From Amycolatopsis pittospori (GTDB taxonomy: Bacteria > Actinomycetota > Actinomycetes > Mycobacteriales > Pseudonocardiaceae), in assembly GCF_013870525.1 (NCBI RefSeq), contig NZ_JACBXD010000028.1, positions 1-64,000 of the forward strand: a stretch of 64,000 bases of DNA, in the 5' to 3' direction. A model generated the notes under the pieces. It worked only from the letters and a program-made list of their open reading frames with translations. It had not been told where the DNA came from and did no database searches. A program made the translations under genes and the position numbers. Every line of letters begins with the position of its first letter. The stretch's first letter is position 1. Below, in pieces: positions 43,025 through 50,395 of the stretch.

Positions 43025-44587
43025 TCAGGGACGCGGGGTCGCGAGCGTCGTGGGGCGGGCGCGGCCGCGCAGGGTCACGTCCTCCGTCGCCGCCCACTGG
43101 ACGGCCTCGGTCTCGGCCGCCGACTCGACCGCGGTCCAGGACGCGAGCAAACGGGCTTCGACGTTCTTCGCGAGTTCGGTCAGCCGGGCGGCCTCGTTGA
43201 CCGGGTCGCCGATCACCGTGTACTCGAACCGGCGCGGGTCGCCGACGTTCCCGGCCACCACCTCACCGGTCGCGACGCCGATCCCGGCCGGGCACTCCGG
43301 TACCTCCGCGGCCAGCCTGCGCGAAATCGCGCGGCCCGCGGCGAGCGCGAGGGTCGCGTGGTCCTCGAGACGTACCGGGGCGCCGAAGATCGCCAACGCG
43401 GCATCACCGACGAATTTGTTGACCAGCCCGTGATTCCGGTCGACCTCGTCGACCACCACGGCGAAGAACCGGTTGAGCAGGCCGACGACCTCCTCGGGCG
43501 GACGGCTCGCGGCCAGCGCCGTCGAACCGATGAGATCGACGAACAGCACCGACACCGTCCGCACGGTGCCACCGAGTTCGGCCGAGGTGCGCATCGCCTC
43601 GATCGCGACGTCCTCGCCGACATGCCTGCCGAACAGGTCGCGCAAACGTTCTCGTTCGGCCAGACCGGCGGTCATCCCGTTGAAACCGGCCTGCAGCAGA
43701 CCGAGTTCGGTGCCGTCGTAGACCGGGATCTCCACGTCGAAATCGCCGGCCCGGACCCGGCCCAGCGCGTCCTGCACCGACCGGATCGGGTTCACCACGG
43801 CACGGGCGGTGAACACCGTCACCAGCAGACCGAAGCAGAGCACCACCAGGCCGAGAGCGATGACCGAGATGGCGAGCTTCGTGGTCGACACGTCGCCGCG
43901 CACCCACGCCAGGATCGCCGTGACCACCAGCCCGGCGACCGGCACCCCGGTGCCGAGGCACCAGAACAACAACATCCGCAGATTGACCCCGCCGCTGAGC
44001 GGCCGCGCGGGAGCGGTGCCCGCCAGCGCCAGGGCCGCGTACGGCCGCAGGATGAACTCCCCGGCCAGATACGCGATCGCGCAGACGACGACGCCGGCGA
44101 ACCCGACGACGAGCATCTCGGTCAGCACGACCCTCGGCTGCACCAACGCGGTCAGCACACCGAACACCACGGTCGCGATACCCCACAGCACCGCCTGCAC
44201 CAGCGTCAGGCGCAAGGGGACACGCAGGCTCGCCGCACGCTCGGCGTCGGTCGGCGTCCTCCCGTCCGCAGCCCAGCGCAACGTGCGCAGCGCGCCCCGG
44301 GTACCCCACAGCGCACCCACGACGACCGCCGAGACCACATAGACCGGCACCGCGATCGCGGTGACCCGGACGAGGTCGCCGGACATGCCGGGCGCGGGCA
44401 TGAGCAGTGCCGCCAGCCCGACCACGACCAGCGCGCCGATGACGTTCGTCGCGATCAGCGTGCCGGTGAGCAGCCCCTGGACGCGACGGCGCAATACGGC
44501 CGCGTCCTGGTCCAGCGGCCCGAGCAGCCAGGAGCCGAACGGCCCTTGCCCGCGGTCCTGAGCGGAGGAGTTCTTGACTGGTCGCAC
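43025..44587 (-). CDS. Membrane class III adenylate cyclase with HAMP domain
   Basis: About 520 residues. There are six predicted membrane helices in the first ~260 residues, a HAMP linker (ARAVVNPIRSVQDALGRVRAGDFDVEIPV), then the class III cyclase domain. Catalytic metal Asp residues are in FVDLIGST and VGDAALAIFG, adenine-specifying Lys in VNKFVGD and Asp in VIGDPVNEA, and the transition-state Asn/Arg in VNEAARL, so it should make cAMP. The architecture matches mycobacterial Rv1318c-Rv1320c-type cyclases. GTG 44587 and ATG 44629 are alternative starts. The divergent intergenic region upstream carries repeat family A, copy 3. Confidence 0.9.
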   Translation of the reverse strand: MRPVKNSSAQDRGQGPFGSWLLGPLDQDAAVLRRRVQGLLTGTLIATNVIGALVVVGLAALLMPAPGMSGDLVRVTAIAVPVYVVSAVVVGALWGTRGALRTLRWAADGRTPTDAERAASLRVPLRLTLVQAVLWGIATVVFGVLTALVQPRVVLTEMLVVGFAGVVVCAIAYLAGEFILRPYAALALAGTAPARPLSGGVNLRMLLFWCLGTGVPVAGLVVTAILAWVRGDVSTTKLAISVIALGLVVLCFGLLVTVFTARAVVNPIRSVQDALGRVRAGDFDVEIPVYDGTELGLLQAGFNGMTAGLAERERLRDLFGRHVGEDVAIEAMRTSAELGGTVRTVSVLFVDLIGSTALAASRPPEEVVGLLNRFFAVVVDEVDRNHGLVNKFVGDAALAIFGAPVRLEDHATLALAAGRAISRRLAAEVPECPAGIGVATGEVVAGNVGDPRRFEYTVIGDPVNEAARLTELAKNVEARLLASWTAVESAAETEAVQWAATEDVTLRGRARPTTLATPRP

Positions 44588-44681
44588 CGGTTCCCGCCGT
44601 TCACCCTGTTTGAGTGAACGACTGTACACCGAAACCGGCGTGGACGATCACCGGAGGCCGGACGCGATTCGCGTGTTCGAG

Positions 44682-44799
44682 GGGACGGCGCACGTGATTG
44701 GCTGGACGGCACGTGTGATTGGACGGACGGCACGCGTGTCGTCCGTCCAATCACACGTGCCGTCCGTCGGATCACGCGTGTCGTCCACGCGGTCACGCG
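44682..44799. repeat. 21-bp-periodic inverted repeat array, family A, copy 3
   Basis: Two inverted units (44691-44711, 44712-44732; CGTGTGATTGGACGGACGGCA) are followed after 4 bases by three direct units (44737-44757, 44758-44778, 44779-44799; TGTCGTCCGTCCAATCACACG and variants). The inner pair forms a perfect 18-bp stem. Unlike copies 1 and 2 it lies between divergent genes, so it cannot be only a terminator. The rest of 44588-44938 holds no other gene. Confidence 0.88.
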
Positions 44800-44938
44800 A
44801 ACCCACCGACTCGGTCCGACCTCACGGTGCCGGTCCCGATCAGCCGCCGGGATGGCGTCGATGTTACGACGGACGGCGGCCCCGGAACCGCCCATGCGGC
44901 AGGCGATCCGAGGAGCGGTGCGAGCCTAGCGTGGGGTC

Positions 44939-45199
44939 ATGAGGAAAATCCTGCTCGCGCTGCTCGGCGCGGCCACCGTCCTGGGCACGATCGCCACTCC
45001 GGCTTCCGCCTCGGCGAGCGCGCTGGAGACCAGGGAATTCGTCGGGAACGGGTCCAGCGACTTCGGCCTCGCGCTCATCTACGCCCGCCAAGACGCCAGA
45101 AGACAGGCGGACCGGGCCGGATTCGCCGACTGCGAAGAGTATTTCAAGCTGATCATCTCCCCGTATGAGGCGACCGTCTTCTGGCGGTGCACCCGCTGA
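44939..45199 (+). CDS. Small secreted protein of unknown function
   Basis: An 86-residue protein with a clear signal peptide (about 1-27, cleavage after PASASA). The mature ~58 residues contain two cysteines (CEEYF and WRC), a likely disulphide. No family recognised. TAGCGT at 44927-44932 lies 6 bases before the ATG, suggesting a nearly leaderless transcript. Confidence 0.72.
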   Translation: MRKILLALLGAATVLGTIATPASASASALETREFVGNGSSDFGLALIYARQDARRQADRAGFADCEEYFKLIISPYEATVFWRCTR

Positions 45200-45235
45200 A
45201 CCAATCCGGGACCGGTCCGGCTCCGAAAGCCGGGT

Positions 45236-45700
45236 ATGGAACGAGGAGATACCGTCCCGGACTTCACCCTGCCCGACGACCAGGGCCAGGACCGCACACT
45301 GTCGGACTTCCTGTCGACCGGCCCCGTCGTGCTGTTCTTCTACCCCGCCGCGATGACCGGCGGCTGCACCGCCGAGAGCTGCCATTTCCGCGACCTGGCC
45401 GCGGAATTCGGCGAGGTCGGCGCCCACCGCGTCGGGATCAGCCCCGACGGGATCACCAAACAGCGCGAATTCTCTTCCCGGAACGGCTTCGACTACCCAC
45501 TCCTGTCCGATGTGGACGGTGCCGTCGCCAAACAGCTCGGCGTCTGGCGCAAGTTCCTGCCGTTGCACACGAAGCGGCACACCTTCGTCATCGACACCGA
45601 CCGCAAGGTGCTCGAAGTGATCAAGAGTGAACTCAAGTTCGAGGTCCACGCCGACAAGGCACTCGCCGCGCTGCGCGAACGCTCGTCCAAGGACGCCTGA
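45236..45700 (+). CDS. Peroxiredoxin (BCP/AhpC-TSA family)
   Basis: A 154-residue thiol peroxidase. Peroxidatic C44 sits in the active-site loop FFYPAAMTGGCTAESC, with C49 as the probable resolving cysteine (atypical 2-Cys, BCP-like). The rest of the thioredoxin fold is intact (HTFVIDTDRKVLEVI). It reduces hydrogen or organic peroxides using thioredoxin-type donors. Convergent with the MerR gene, 3 bases between the stops. Confidence 0.93.
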   Translation: MERGDTVPDFTLPDDQGQDRTLSDFLSTGPVVLFFYPAAMTGGCTAESCHFRDLAAEFGEVGAHRVGISPDGITKQREFSSRNGFDYPLLSDVDGAVAKQLGVWRKFLPLHTKRHTFVIDTDRKVLEVIKSELKFEVHADKALAALRERSSKDA

Positions 45701-45703
45701 GCC

Positions 45704-46396
45704 TCACTCATTTTCGGAGAGCACGGCGGAGAGGGCGGCGGCGCCGTCGAGCAGTGCCCGCGAGCGGGTCGTGATGGCGCCGTCGCGGGCGGCCAGCGCG
45801 GTGGCGACGTCCTCGATCCGGCGGGATCGGCGCAGTTCCGGCATCAGCGCGCGAAGCGGCTCGACGCGGTAGCCGGCCAGTCGCAGCTGCTGCACGATCC
45901 GCGCGTCCCCCACCTGGGCCGGCGTGTACCGCCGCGTTCCCCGCGCCGGGTCGCGGTCCGGGACGACGAGCCGCTCGGCGTCCCAGTGCCGCAGCGTCGA
46001 CGGTCGCACGCCGAGCGCGGTGGCGAGTTCGGAGACGCTCATCGAGTCCGAACCGCGTACGTCCTCGATCGGCTCATGCGAGATCACGCGGACGGCTTCC
46101 CTGGCGTGCCGCAGATCCGCGCGCTCCGCGTCGAGTCCGGCGTGGGCCGCGTCGAGGAGGGCGAGCACCTCGGCGAGTGGGTCCCGATGCGCGGCGCGGA
46201 CGATCTTCCTGGCCTCGACCGGACCGACGGCCGCGGCGAACGCGCGGTACGCCAGCGCGGACCTGACGTGGGTCTCCCCGTAATCGCGGTAGCCCGACGG
46301 CGTACGCGCCGCCGGTGGCAGCACGCCGTCGCGTTCGAGGTTGCGCACCTGCTGGACCGAATACCCCGCCCGCCGTGCGACCTCCGCCGTCCGCAT
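45704..46396 (-). CDS. MerR-type regulator with two HTH modules
   Basis: A 230-residue protein. A MerR helix-turn-helix is at the N-terminus (AEVARRAGYSVQQVRNLERDGVLPPAARTPSGYRDYG), with a second MerR-like module at about 120-175 (SELATALGVRPSTLRHWDAERLV). It resembles the 49202-49927 product in architecture, so the two are paralogs. It is divergent from the DUF6194 gene across 76 bases, an AT-rich stretch (CTCTATAAGCACTTTAAT) that likely holds its operator. It may act on the DUF6194 gene. Confidence 0.9.
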   Translation of the reverse strand: MRTAEVARRAGYSVQQVRNLERDGVLPPAARTPSGYRDYGETHVRSALAYRAFAAAVGPVEARKIVRAAHRDPLAEVLALLDAAHAGLDAERADLRHAREAVRVISHEPIEDVRGSDSMSVSELATALGVRPSTLRHWDAERLVVPDRDPARGTRRYTPAQVGDARIVQQLRLAGYRVEPLRALMPELRRSRRIEDVATALAARDGAITTRSRALLDGAAALSAVLSENE

Positions 46397-46472
46397 TTGA
46401 GACTTTCCACCGTCCTGACCTGGTAAACCGCGTCAAACTCTCTATAAGCACTTTAATGCGACGCTGGAGCAC

Positions 46473-46934
46473 ATGACCATCGAAGAGATCATCGGCTTCG
46501 TGTCCGGCCTCGACGGCGTCCTGGCCCTGACCCCGGCACCCGGCGACGAATGGCCGGAGCTCAGCTGGGGCGACGCGTTCTTCTACTACTCGCCCGACGG
46601 CGTCGTCCCGACGAACGTCCAGCCGTTCGCGACGATCGTGACCAAGAACTACCCCGGCGACGAAGCCTCACGCCTGGACCGGCCGGGCACCTTCCGCGTG
46701 AACATCCACGCCGGGAAGGAGGCGTTCGTCCGGGAGCTCGGCCGTACCCCTCGGGAAGCGGCCGAAACCGACATCGACCCCGGCGTCGCCGACACCGTGA
46801 TCGCCCATCCCGTCTATGGGACCGCGGGCTGGCTGGCGGTGCTGAACCCGGCCGCCGAAACCGAGACGGTGACCCGCGAACTGCTCGAAACGGCTTACCG
46901 GCGGGCCCGGGCCCGCTACGAAAAACGCGGTTAG
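46473..46934 (+). CDS. DUF6194-family protein
   Basis: A 153-residue soluble protein (ITIEEIIGFV-like N-terminus, LSWGDAFFYYSPDG, QPFATIVTKNYPGD, RPGTFRVNI). I recognise it as DUF6194 from memory; the fold resembles luciferase-like or MmcQ-type small proteins and no catalytic residues are evident. Ribosome site CTGGAG. Divergent from the MerR gene, whose product probably controls it. A GTCGTGAGTG-family hairpin follows. Confidence 0.78.
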   Translation: MTIEEIIGFVSGLDGVLALTPAPGDEWPELSWGDAFFYYSPDGVVPTNVQPFATIVTKNYPGDEASRLDRPGTFRVNIHAGKEAFVRELGRTPREAAETDIDPGVADTVIAHPVYGTAGWLAVLNPAAETETVTRELLETAYRRARARYEKRG

Positions 46935-46944
46935 CCGACTGGTT

Positions 46945-46990
46945 GTCGTGAGTGATAAGGGCGGTTAGAACGACCCGAAACACTCACGAC
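46945..46990. terminator. GTCGTGAGTG-family hairpin
   Basis: Arms GTCGTGAGTG (46945-46954) and CACTCACGAC (46981-46990) around a 26-base loop, after the DUF6194 stop. Same outer arms as the hairpins at 25450 and 25613. Confidence 0.7.
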
Positions 46991-47025
46991 CCACCTAAGT
47001 AGGCGACTGATCGCGCCCCCGCACC

Positions 47026-47031
47026 TAAGAT
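47026..47031 (+). promoter_or_regulatory. Candidate -10 box of a leaderless Pmt transcript
   Basis: TAAGAT lies 8 bases before the GTG start at 47040, the distance at which the start codon would be at or next to the transcription start. The octamer CACCTAAG occurs twice, at 46992-46999 and 47022-47029. Confidence 0.5.
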
Positions 47032-47039
47032 CGATTCCC

Positions 47040-48599
47040 GTGATCGCAACGCTGGCGCACGCCGAGCCGGACAGGGCCGTGACACCGCCGCCGTACTCGG
47101 ATCGCGAGGCGACGCTGCTCGGCAGGCCGATGCCCGCCGATCGGCTGCGTGGCTGGCTGGTCACGCTGGCGCTGACGGTGATCGGCGGAGTGGTCCGGTT
47201 CCAGAACCTGGGTTTCCCGACCGACAAGGGCACCCCTGTCTTCGACGAGAAGTACTATGCCGCGCAGGCGTGGCAGATCCTGCGCAACGGCGGTTACGAG
47301 GACAACGCAGGTTACGAGTACATCGTCCACCCGCCGCTGGCGAAGCAGCTGATCGCGGCCGGTGAAGCGCTGTTCGGCTACAACGGCTGGGGCTGGCGGT
47401 TCGCGGCGGCGATCGCCGGGACGCTGATCGTGCTGCTGACCATCCGGATCGCCCGCAGGCTCACCCGGTCGACGTTGCTCGGCGGGATCGCGGGCGTCCT
47501 GGTCATCTGTGACGGCGTGCTGCATCTGCAGTCCAGGATGTCGATGCTGGACATCTTCATCGCGCTGTTCGTGGTGGCCGCGTTCGCCTGTCTGCTGGCC
47601 GACCGCGACCAGGTCCGGACGCGGCTCGCCATCGCGGTGCGGGACGGCTGGGTCGGCGAATCCCCTTACGGGCCAAGGCTCGGCTTCCGGTGGTGGCGGT
47701 TCGGCGCCGGACTGATGATCGGGCTCGCGTTCGCGGTCAAATGGTCGGGGCTCTATCACCTGGCCGCGTTCGGCCTGCTCTGCGTGGCCTTCGACGTCGC
47801 CGCCCGTCGCGCGGCCGGAGTCCGGCGGCCGTGGGTCGGCACCATCGTCCGCGATGTCGCGCCCGCGTTGTGGGCGTTCGTCGGGATCGCCTTCCTGATG
47901 TACCTCGGCAGCTGGTGGGCGTGGTTCGCGAGCGAGACCGGCACCGACCGCAATTACGTCGCGATCAAGGAGATCGCCCCGGGCTTCTTCGGCTGGATCC
48001 CGCCCGCGCTGCGGTCCTTGGGCGACTACTCGATGAACGTGCTGCAGTTCCACGAAACGCTGCTCACGCCCAAGGATCAGCCGCATCCGTGGGAATCGAA
48101 GCCGTGGACGTGGCCGATGGGGCTGCGGCCGATGCTCTACTACTACGAATCCGGCGACGCGGCGGCAGGCTGCGGCGGGCCGGGTTGTGTCCGCGCGACG
48201 ATGCTGATCGGCACGCCGGCGATGTGGTGGCTCGCGTTGCCGATGCTCGCCTGGGGACTGTGGCGGTGGATCTTCCGCGCGGACTGGCGGTACGCGGCCG
48301 TGCTGACCGGCTACCTGGCCGGTCTGCTGCCGTGGTTCCTCAACCTCGACAGGCAGATGTACTTCTTCTACGCCACGACGTTGGCGCCGTTCCTGATCCT
48401 CGGGCTGACACTCGCGCTGGGCCAGATCCTCGGAAGCGCGAACCGCGGTTTCGAACGCAGAGGCACCGGCCTGGCGGTGGTCTCGTTGTACGTGGGCCTC
48501 GTGGTCGCCAACTTCCTTTGGCTGTGGCCGATCCTCAACGGCGACCCGATCACCGGCGAGCATTGGCAGACCGAACTTTGGCTGCCTTCCTGGCATTGA
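47040..48599 (+). CDS. Dolichyl-phosphate-mannose-type protein O-mannosyltransferase (Pmt)
   Basis: A 519-residue multi-pass membrane enzyme of the GT39 family. The N-terminal extracytoplasmic loop has the catalytic-type FDEKYYAAQAW motif, followed by about 9-10 membrane helices and a conserved C-terminal region (GEHWQTELWLPSWH). It transfers mannose from polyprenyl-phosphate-mannose to Ser/Thr of exported proteins. In many actinobacteria this gene is divergent from rsmI; here its upstream neighbour is the DUF6194 gene. Converges with the immunity-like gene, 4 bases between. Confidence 0.95.
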   Translation: MIATLAHAEPDRAVTPPPYSDREATLLGRPMPADRLRGWLVTLALTVIGGVVRFQNLGFPTDKGTPVFDEKYYAAQAWQILRNGGYEDNAGYEYIVHPPLAKQLIAAGEALFGYNGWGWRFAAAIAGTLIVLLTIRIARRLTRSTLLGGIAGVLVICDGVLHLQSRMSMLDIFIALFVVAAFACLLADRDQVRTRLAIAVRDGWVGESPYGPRLGFRWWRFGAGLMIGLAFAVKWSGLYHLAAFGLLCVAFDVAARRAAGVRRPWVGTIVRDVAPALWAFVGIAFLMYLGSWWAWFASETGTDRNYVAIKEIAPGFFGWIPPALRSLGDYSMNVLQFHETLLTPKDQPHPWESKPWTWPMGLRPMLYYYESGDAAAGCGGPGCVRATMLIGTPAMWWLALPMLAWGLWRWIFRADWRYAAVLTGYLAGLLPWFLNLDRQMYFFYATTLAPFLILGLTLALGQILGSANRGFERRGTGLAVVSLYVGLVVANFLWLWPILNGDPITGEHWQTELWLPSWH

Positions 48600-48603
48600 C
48601 CGG

Positions 48604-49143
48604 TCAGGCGCGTCGCAACGACGCGTCCAGGATCCGCAGCAACTCGCCCGCCCGGCGGCCACCACCGGGGGCGTCCGGGTAACGCCTCAGGACGCTCACG
48701 ACGACAGGGCTTGCCAGGTCGCGCGCCTTCTCGATGTACTCGACGCCGACGTCGGGGTCGTCACCGGCGTCGAGTTCGAAGGCGCGGGCGGCGTCCGCCG
48801 CCGAACCGAGGATGTGCGGGACCTGGGTGGCCTTCGCCAGTGGGTGCAGGTAGGCGGCCCCTCCCGCGTGACCGGCCGCGCGCGCTGCCTCGAAAGCGGC
48901 TTCGCGACCCTCTTCGCGAGCCGTTTTCGCCGCCCGGTGCGCCGCCAGCGCGGTCACCCTCAACGCCTGCGTGCGCTTGCCCCCGGCCGCGAACGCGCGT
49001 GCCTCGTCGAGCACGGCCCGCGGGCGAGGGTCCTCCGGATAGTGGCGTTCGAAGATCGCCAGAGCGGGCCCGGCGCAGGCCACGGCGAAGGTCGTGACCT
49101 CGCGAAGTTCCGCCAGGTCGAGTTCGATCGTCGCGTTCGTCAT
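48604..49143 (-). CDS. Imm5-like putative immunity protein
   Basis: A 179-residue all-helical, alanine-rich protein matching the Imm-5 pattern from memory. It has LREVTTFAVACAGPALAIFERHYPEDPRPRAVLDEARAF, then AHRAA, AARAAGHAGGAAYLHPLAKA. Imm-5 proteins are predicted antidotes in polymorphic toxin systems; many members lie far from any toxin. ATG 49143 is chosen over the upstream open frame from its position relative to a GGTGG site. It is divergent from a MerR gene; no toxin gene is adjacent, though a T7SS-like protein is encoded 1.2 kb away. Confidence 0.72.
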   Translation of the reverse strand: MTNATIELDLAELREVTTFAVACAGPALAIFERHYPEDPRPRAVLDEARAFAAGGKRTQALRVTALAAHRAAKTAREEGREAAFEAARAAGHAGGAAYLHPLAKATQVPHILGSAADAARAFELDAGDDPDVGVEYIEKARDLASPVVVSVLRRYPDAPGGGRRAGELLRILDASLRRA

Positions 49144-49201
49144 CCACCAGACGGTATCGTTGAACCGCCGGTTGGCACTTAACCGCGACAATGGCAGGAC
49201 G

Positions 49202-49927
49202 ATGGGGCGAAACCTTCAAACCGGCAGACAGCTCAGGCCGGTCGATCTGGCCCGCGAGCACGGGCTGTCCACCCAGGCGATCCGCAATTACGAGGCGGAC
49301 GGCATCCTGCCCGAAGCCGAACGCAGCCCGCACGGATACCGCGCCTACACCTCGCTGCACGCCCAGGCTTTGCGCGCTTTCCTCGCCCTGATGCCCGGAC
49401 ACGGCCACGCGACGGCGACGTCGATCATGCAGGCGGTCAACCGGGAAGCGATCGAGGACGCGCTCCGGCTCATCGACGAGAGCCACGTCCAACTGCTCGA
49501 CGACCGCGCCACGCTCCAAGCCGTCACGGCCGCGCTTCGCGACCTCCAACCCGTGCCGCAGGAACGCGGTGACCTGTTCGTCGGCCCCCTGTCCAGGAAA
49601 CTCGGCATCCGCCCGGCGACCTTGCGGAAATGGGAGCGCGCCGGGCTGCTCCGGCCGGAACGCGACCGGCGGACGGGCTATCGCGTCTACACCGCGGCCG
49701 ACGTCCGCGACGCCAAGCTGACCCACCAGCTACGGCGGGGCGGCTACCTGCTGCGGCAGATCGCGCCGCTGATCGACCAGGTCCGCTCGGCGGGAGGCGT
49801 CGAGCCACTCGAAGCGATGCTGCACGACTGGCACGCACGGCTTTCGGCCAGAAGCCGTTCCCTGCTCTCCGGCGCCGCCGCCCTGGACGCTTACCTCGAC
49901 CTGCGAACCTTTAAAGTTAGGATTTAA
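49202..49927 (+). CDS. MerR-type regulator with two HTH modules (TioE-like)
   Basis: A 241-residue regulator with MerR modules at the N-terminus (PVDLAREHGLSTQAIRNYEADGILPEAERSPHGYRAYT) and at about 130-175 (LSRKLGIRPATLRKWERAGLLRPERDRRTGYRVYT). ATG 49202 follows AGGAC at proper spacing. Paralog of the 45704-46396 protein. A dyad AACCGCCGGTT (49163-49173) in the 58-base divergent region is a candidate operator for itself and the Imm5-like gene. Confidence 0.92.
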   Translation: MGRNLQTGRQLRPVDLAREHGLSTQAIRNYEADGILPEAERSPHGYRAYTSLHAQALRAFLALMPGHGHATATSIMQAVNREAIEDALRLIDESHVQLLDDRATLQAVTAALRDLQPVPQERGDLFVGPLSRKLGIRPATLRKWERAGLLRPERDRRTGYRVYTAADVRDAKLTHQLRRGGYLLRQIAPLIDQVRSAGGVEPLEAMLHDWHARLSARSRSLLSGAAALDAYLDLRTFKVRI

Positions 49928-49963
49928 GCCTTACGTACCGCTCGGCTTCTCCGGCGAACGCGC

Positions 49964-50395
49964 TCAGAGCGGTTCGAGGTAGGTCCGGTCGTCCCACTCG
50001 TCGTCTTCGTCGTCGGCGCGGGAGGCTCGGGAGACTCGGGTGCGTGATGGCTCCAGAGCCGGGGCGGCCAGATCCCGCAGTTCGGCGACGGCGGAATCGA
50101 CGTCCAGCGCGGCGAGTTCGGCGAACCGCTGCTCCAGCCCGGCCTGGGCTCCGGTGGCGAGTTGCCGCCGCTGCTCGGCGGGCAGCGCGTCGATGAGGTT
50201 CCGCAATCCCCGCGCGTCCTGGACGAACTCTTCCAGCACCGGGCGATGAGCCAGCAGTTCACTCGGCCGCCGCCGTCCGGCGAGGACCTCTCCGGCGAAG
50301 TCGCCTGCCGCCCCGCCGGTCGCCGCCAGCAGGCGCATCATCGTCGTCCGGACGCGGTCACCCTGATCCGATTCGAACGGATTGTGCATCGTCAC
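49964..50395 (-). CDS. Hypothetical protein coupled to the T7SS-like cargo gene
   Basis: A 143-residue soluble helical protein with an acidic C-terminus (RADDEDDEWDDRTYLEPL). GTG 50395 is preferred because GGAGG lies 7 bases upstream and it overlaps the stop of the upstream gene (GTGA). It is not recognised. Its coupling to the 411-residue protein suggests a chaperone, partner or antidote role, but no homology supports one of these specifically. Confidence 0.62.
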   Translation of the reverse strand: MTMHNPFESDQGDRVRTTMMRLLAATGGAAGDFAGEVLAGRRRPSELLAHRPVLEEFVQDARGLRNLIDALPAEQRRQLATGAQAGLEQRFAELAALDVDSAVAELRDLAAPALEPSRTRVSRASRADDEDDEWDDRTYLEPL

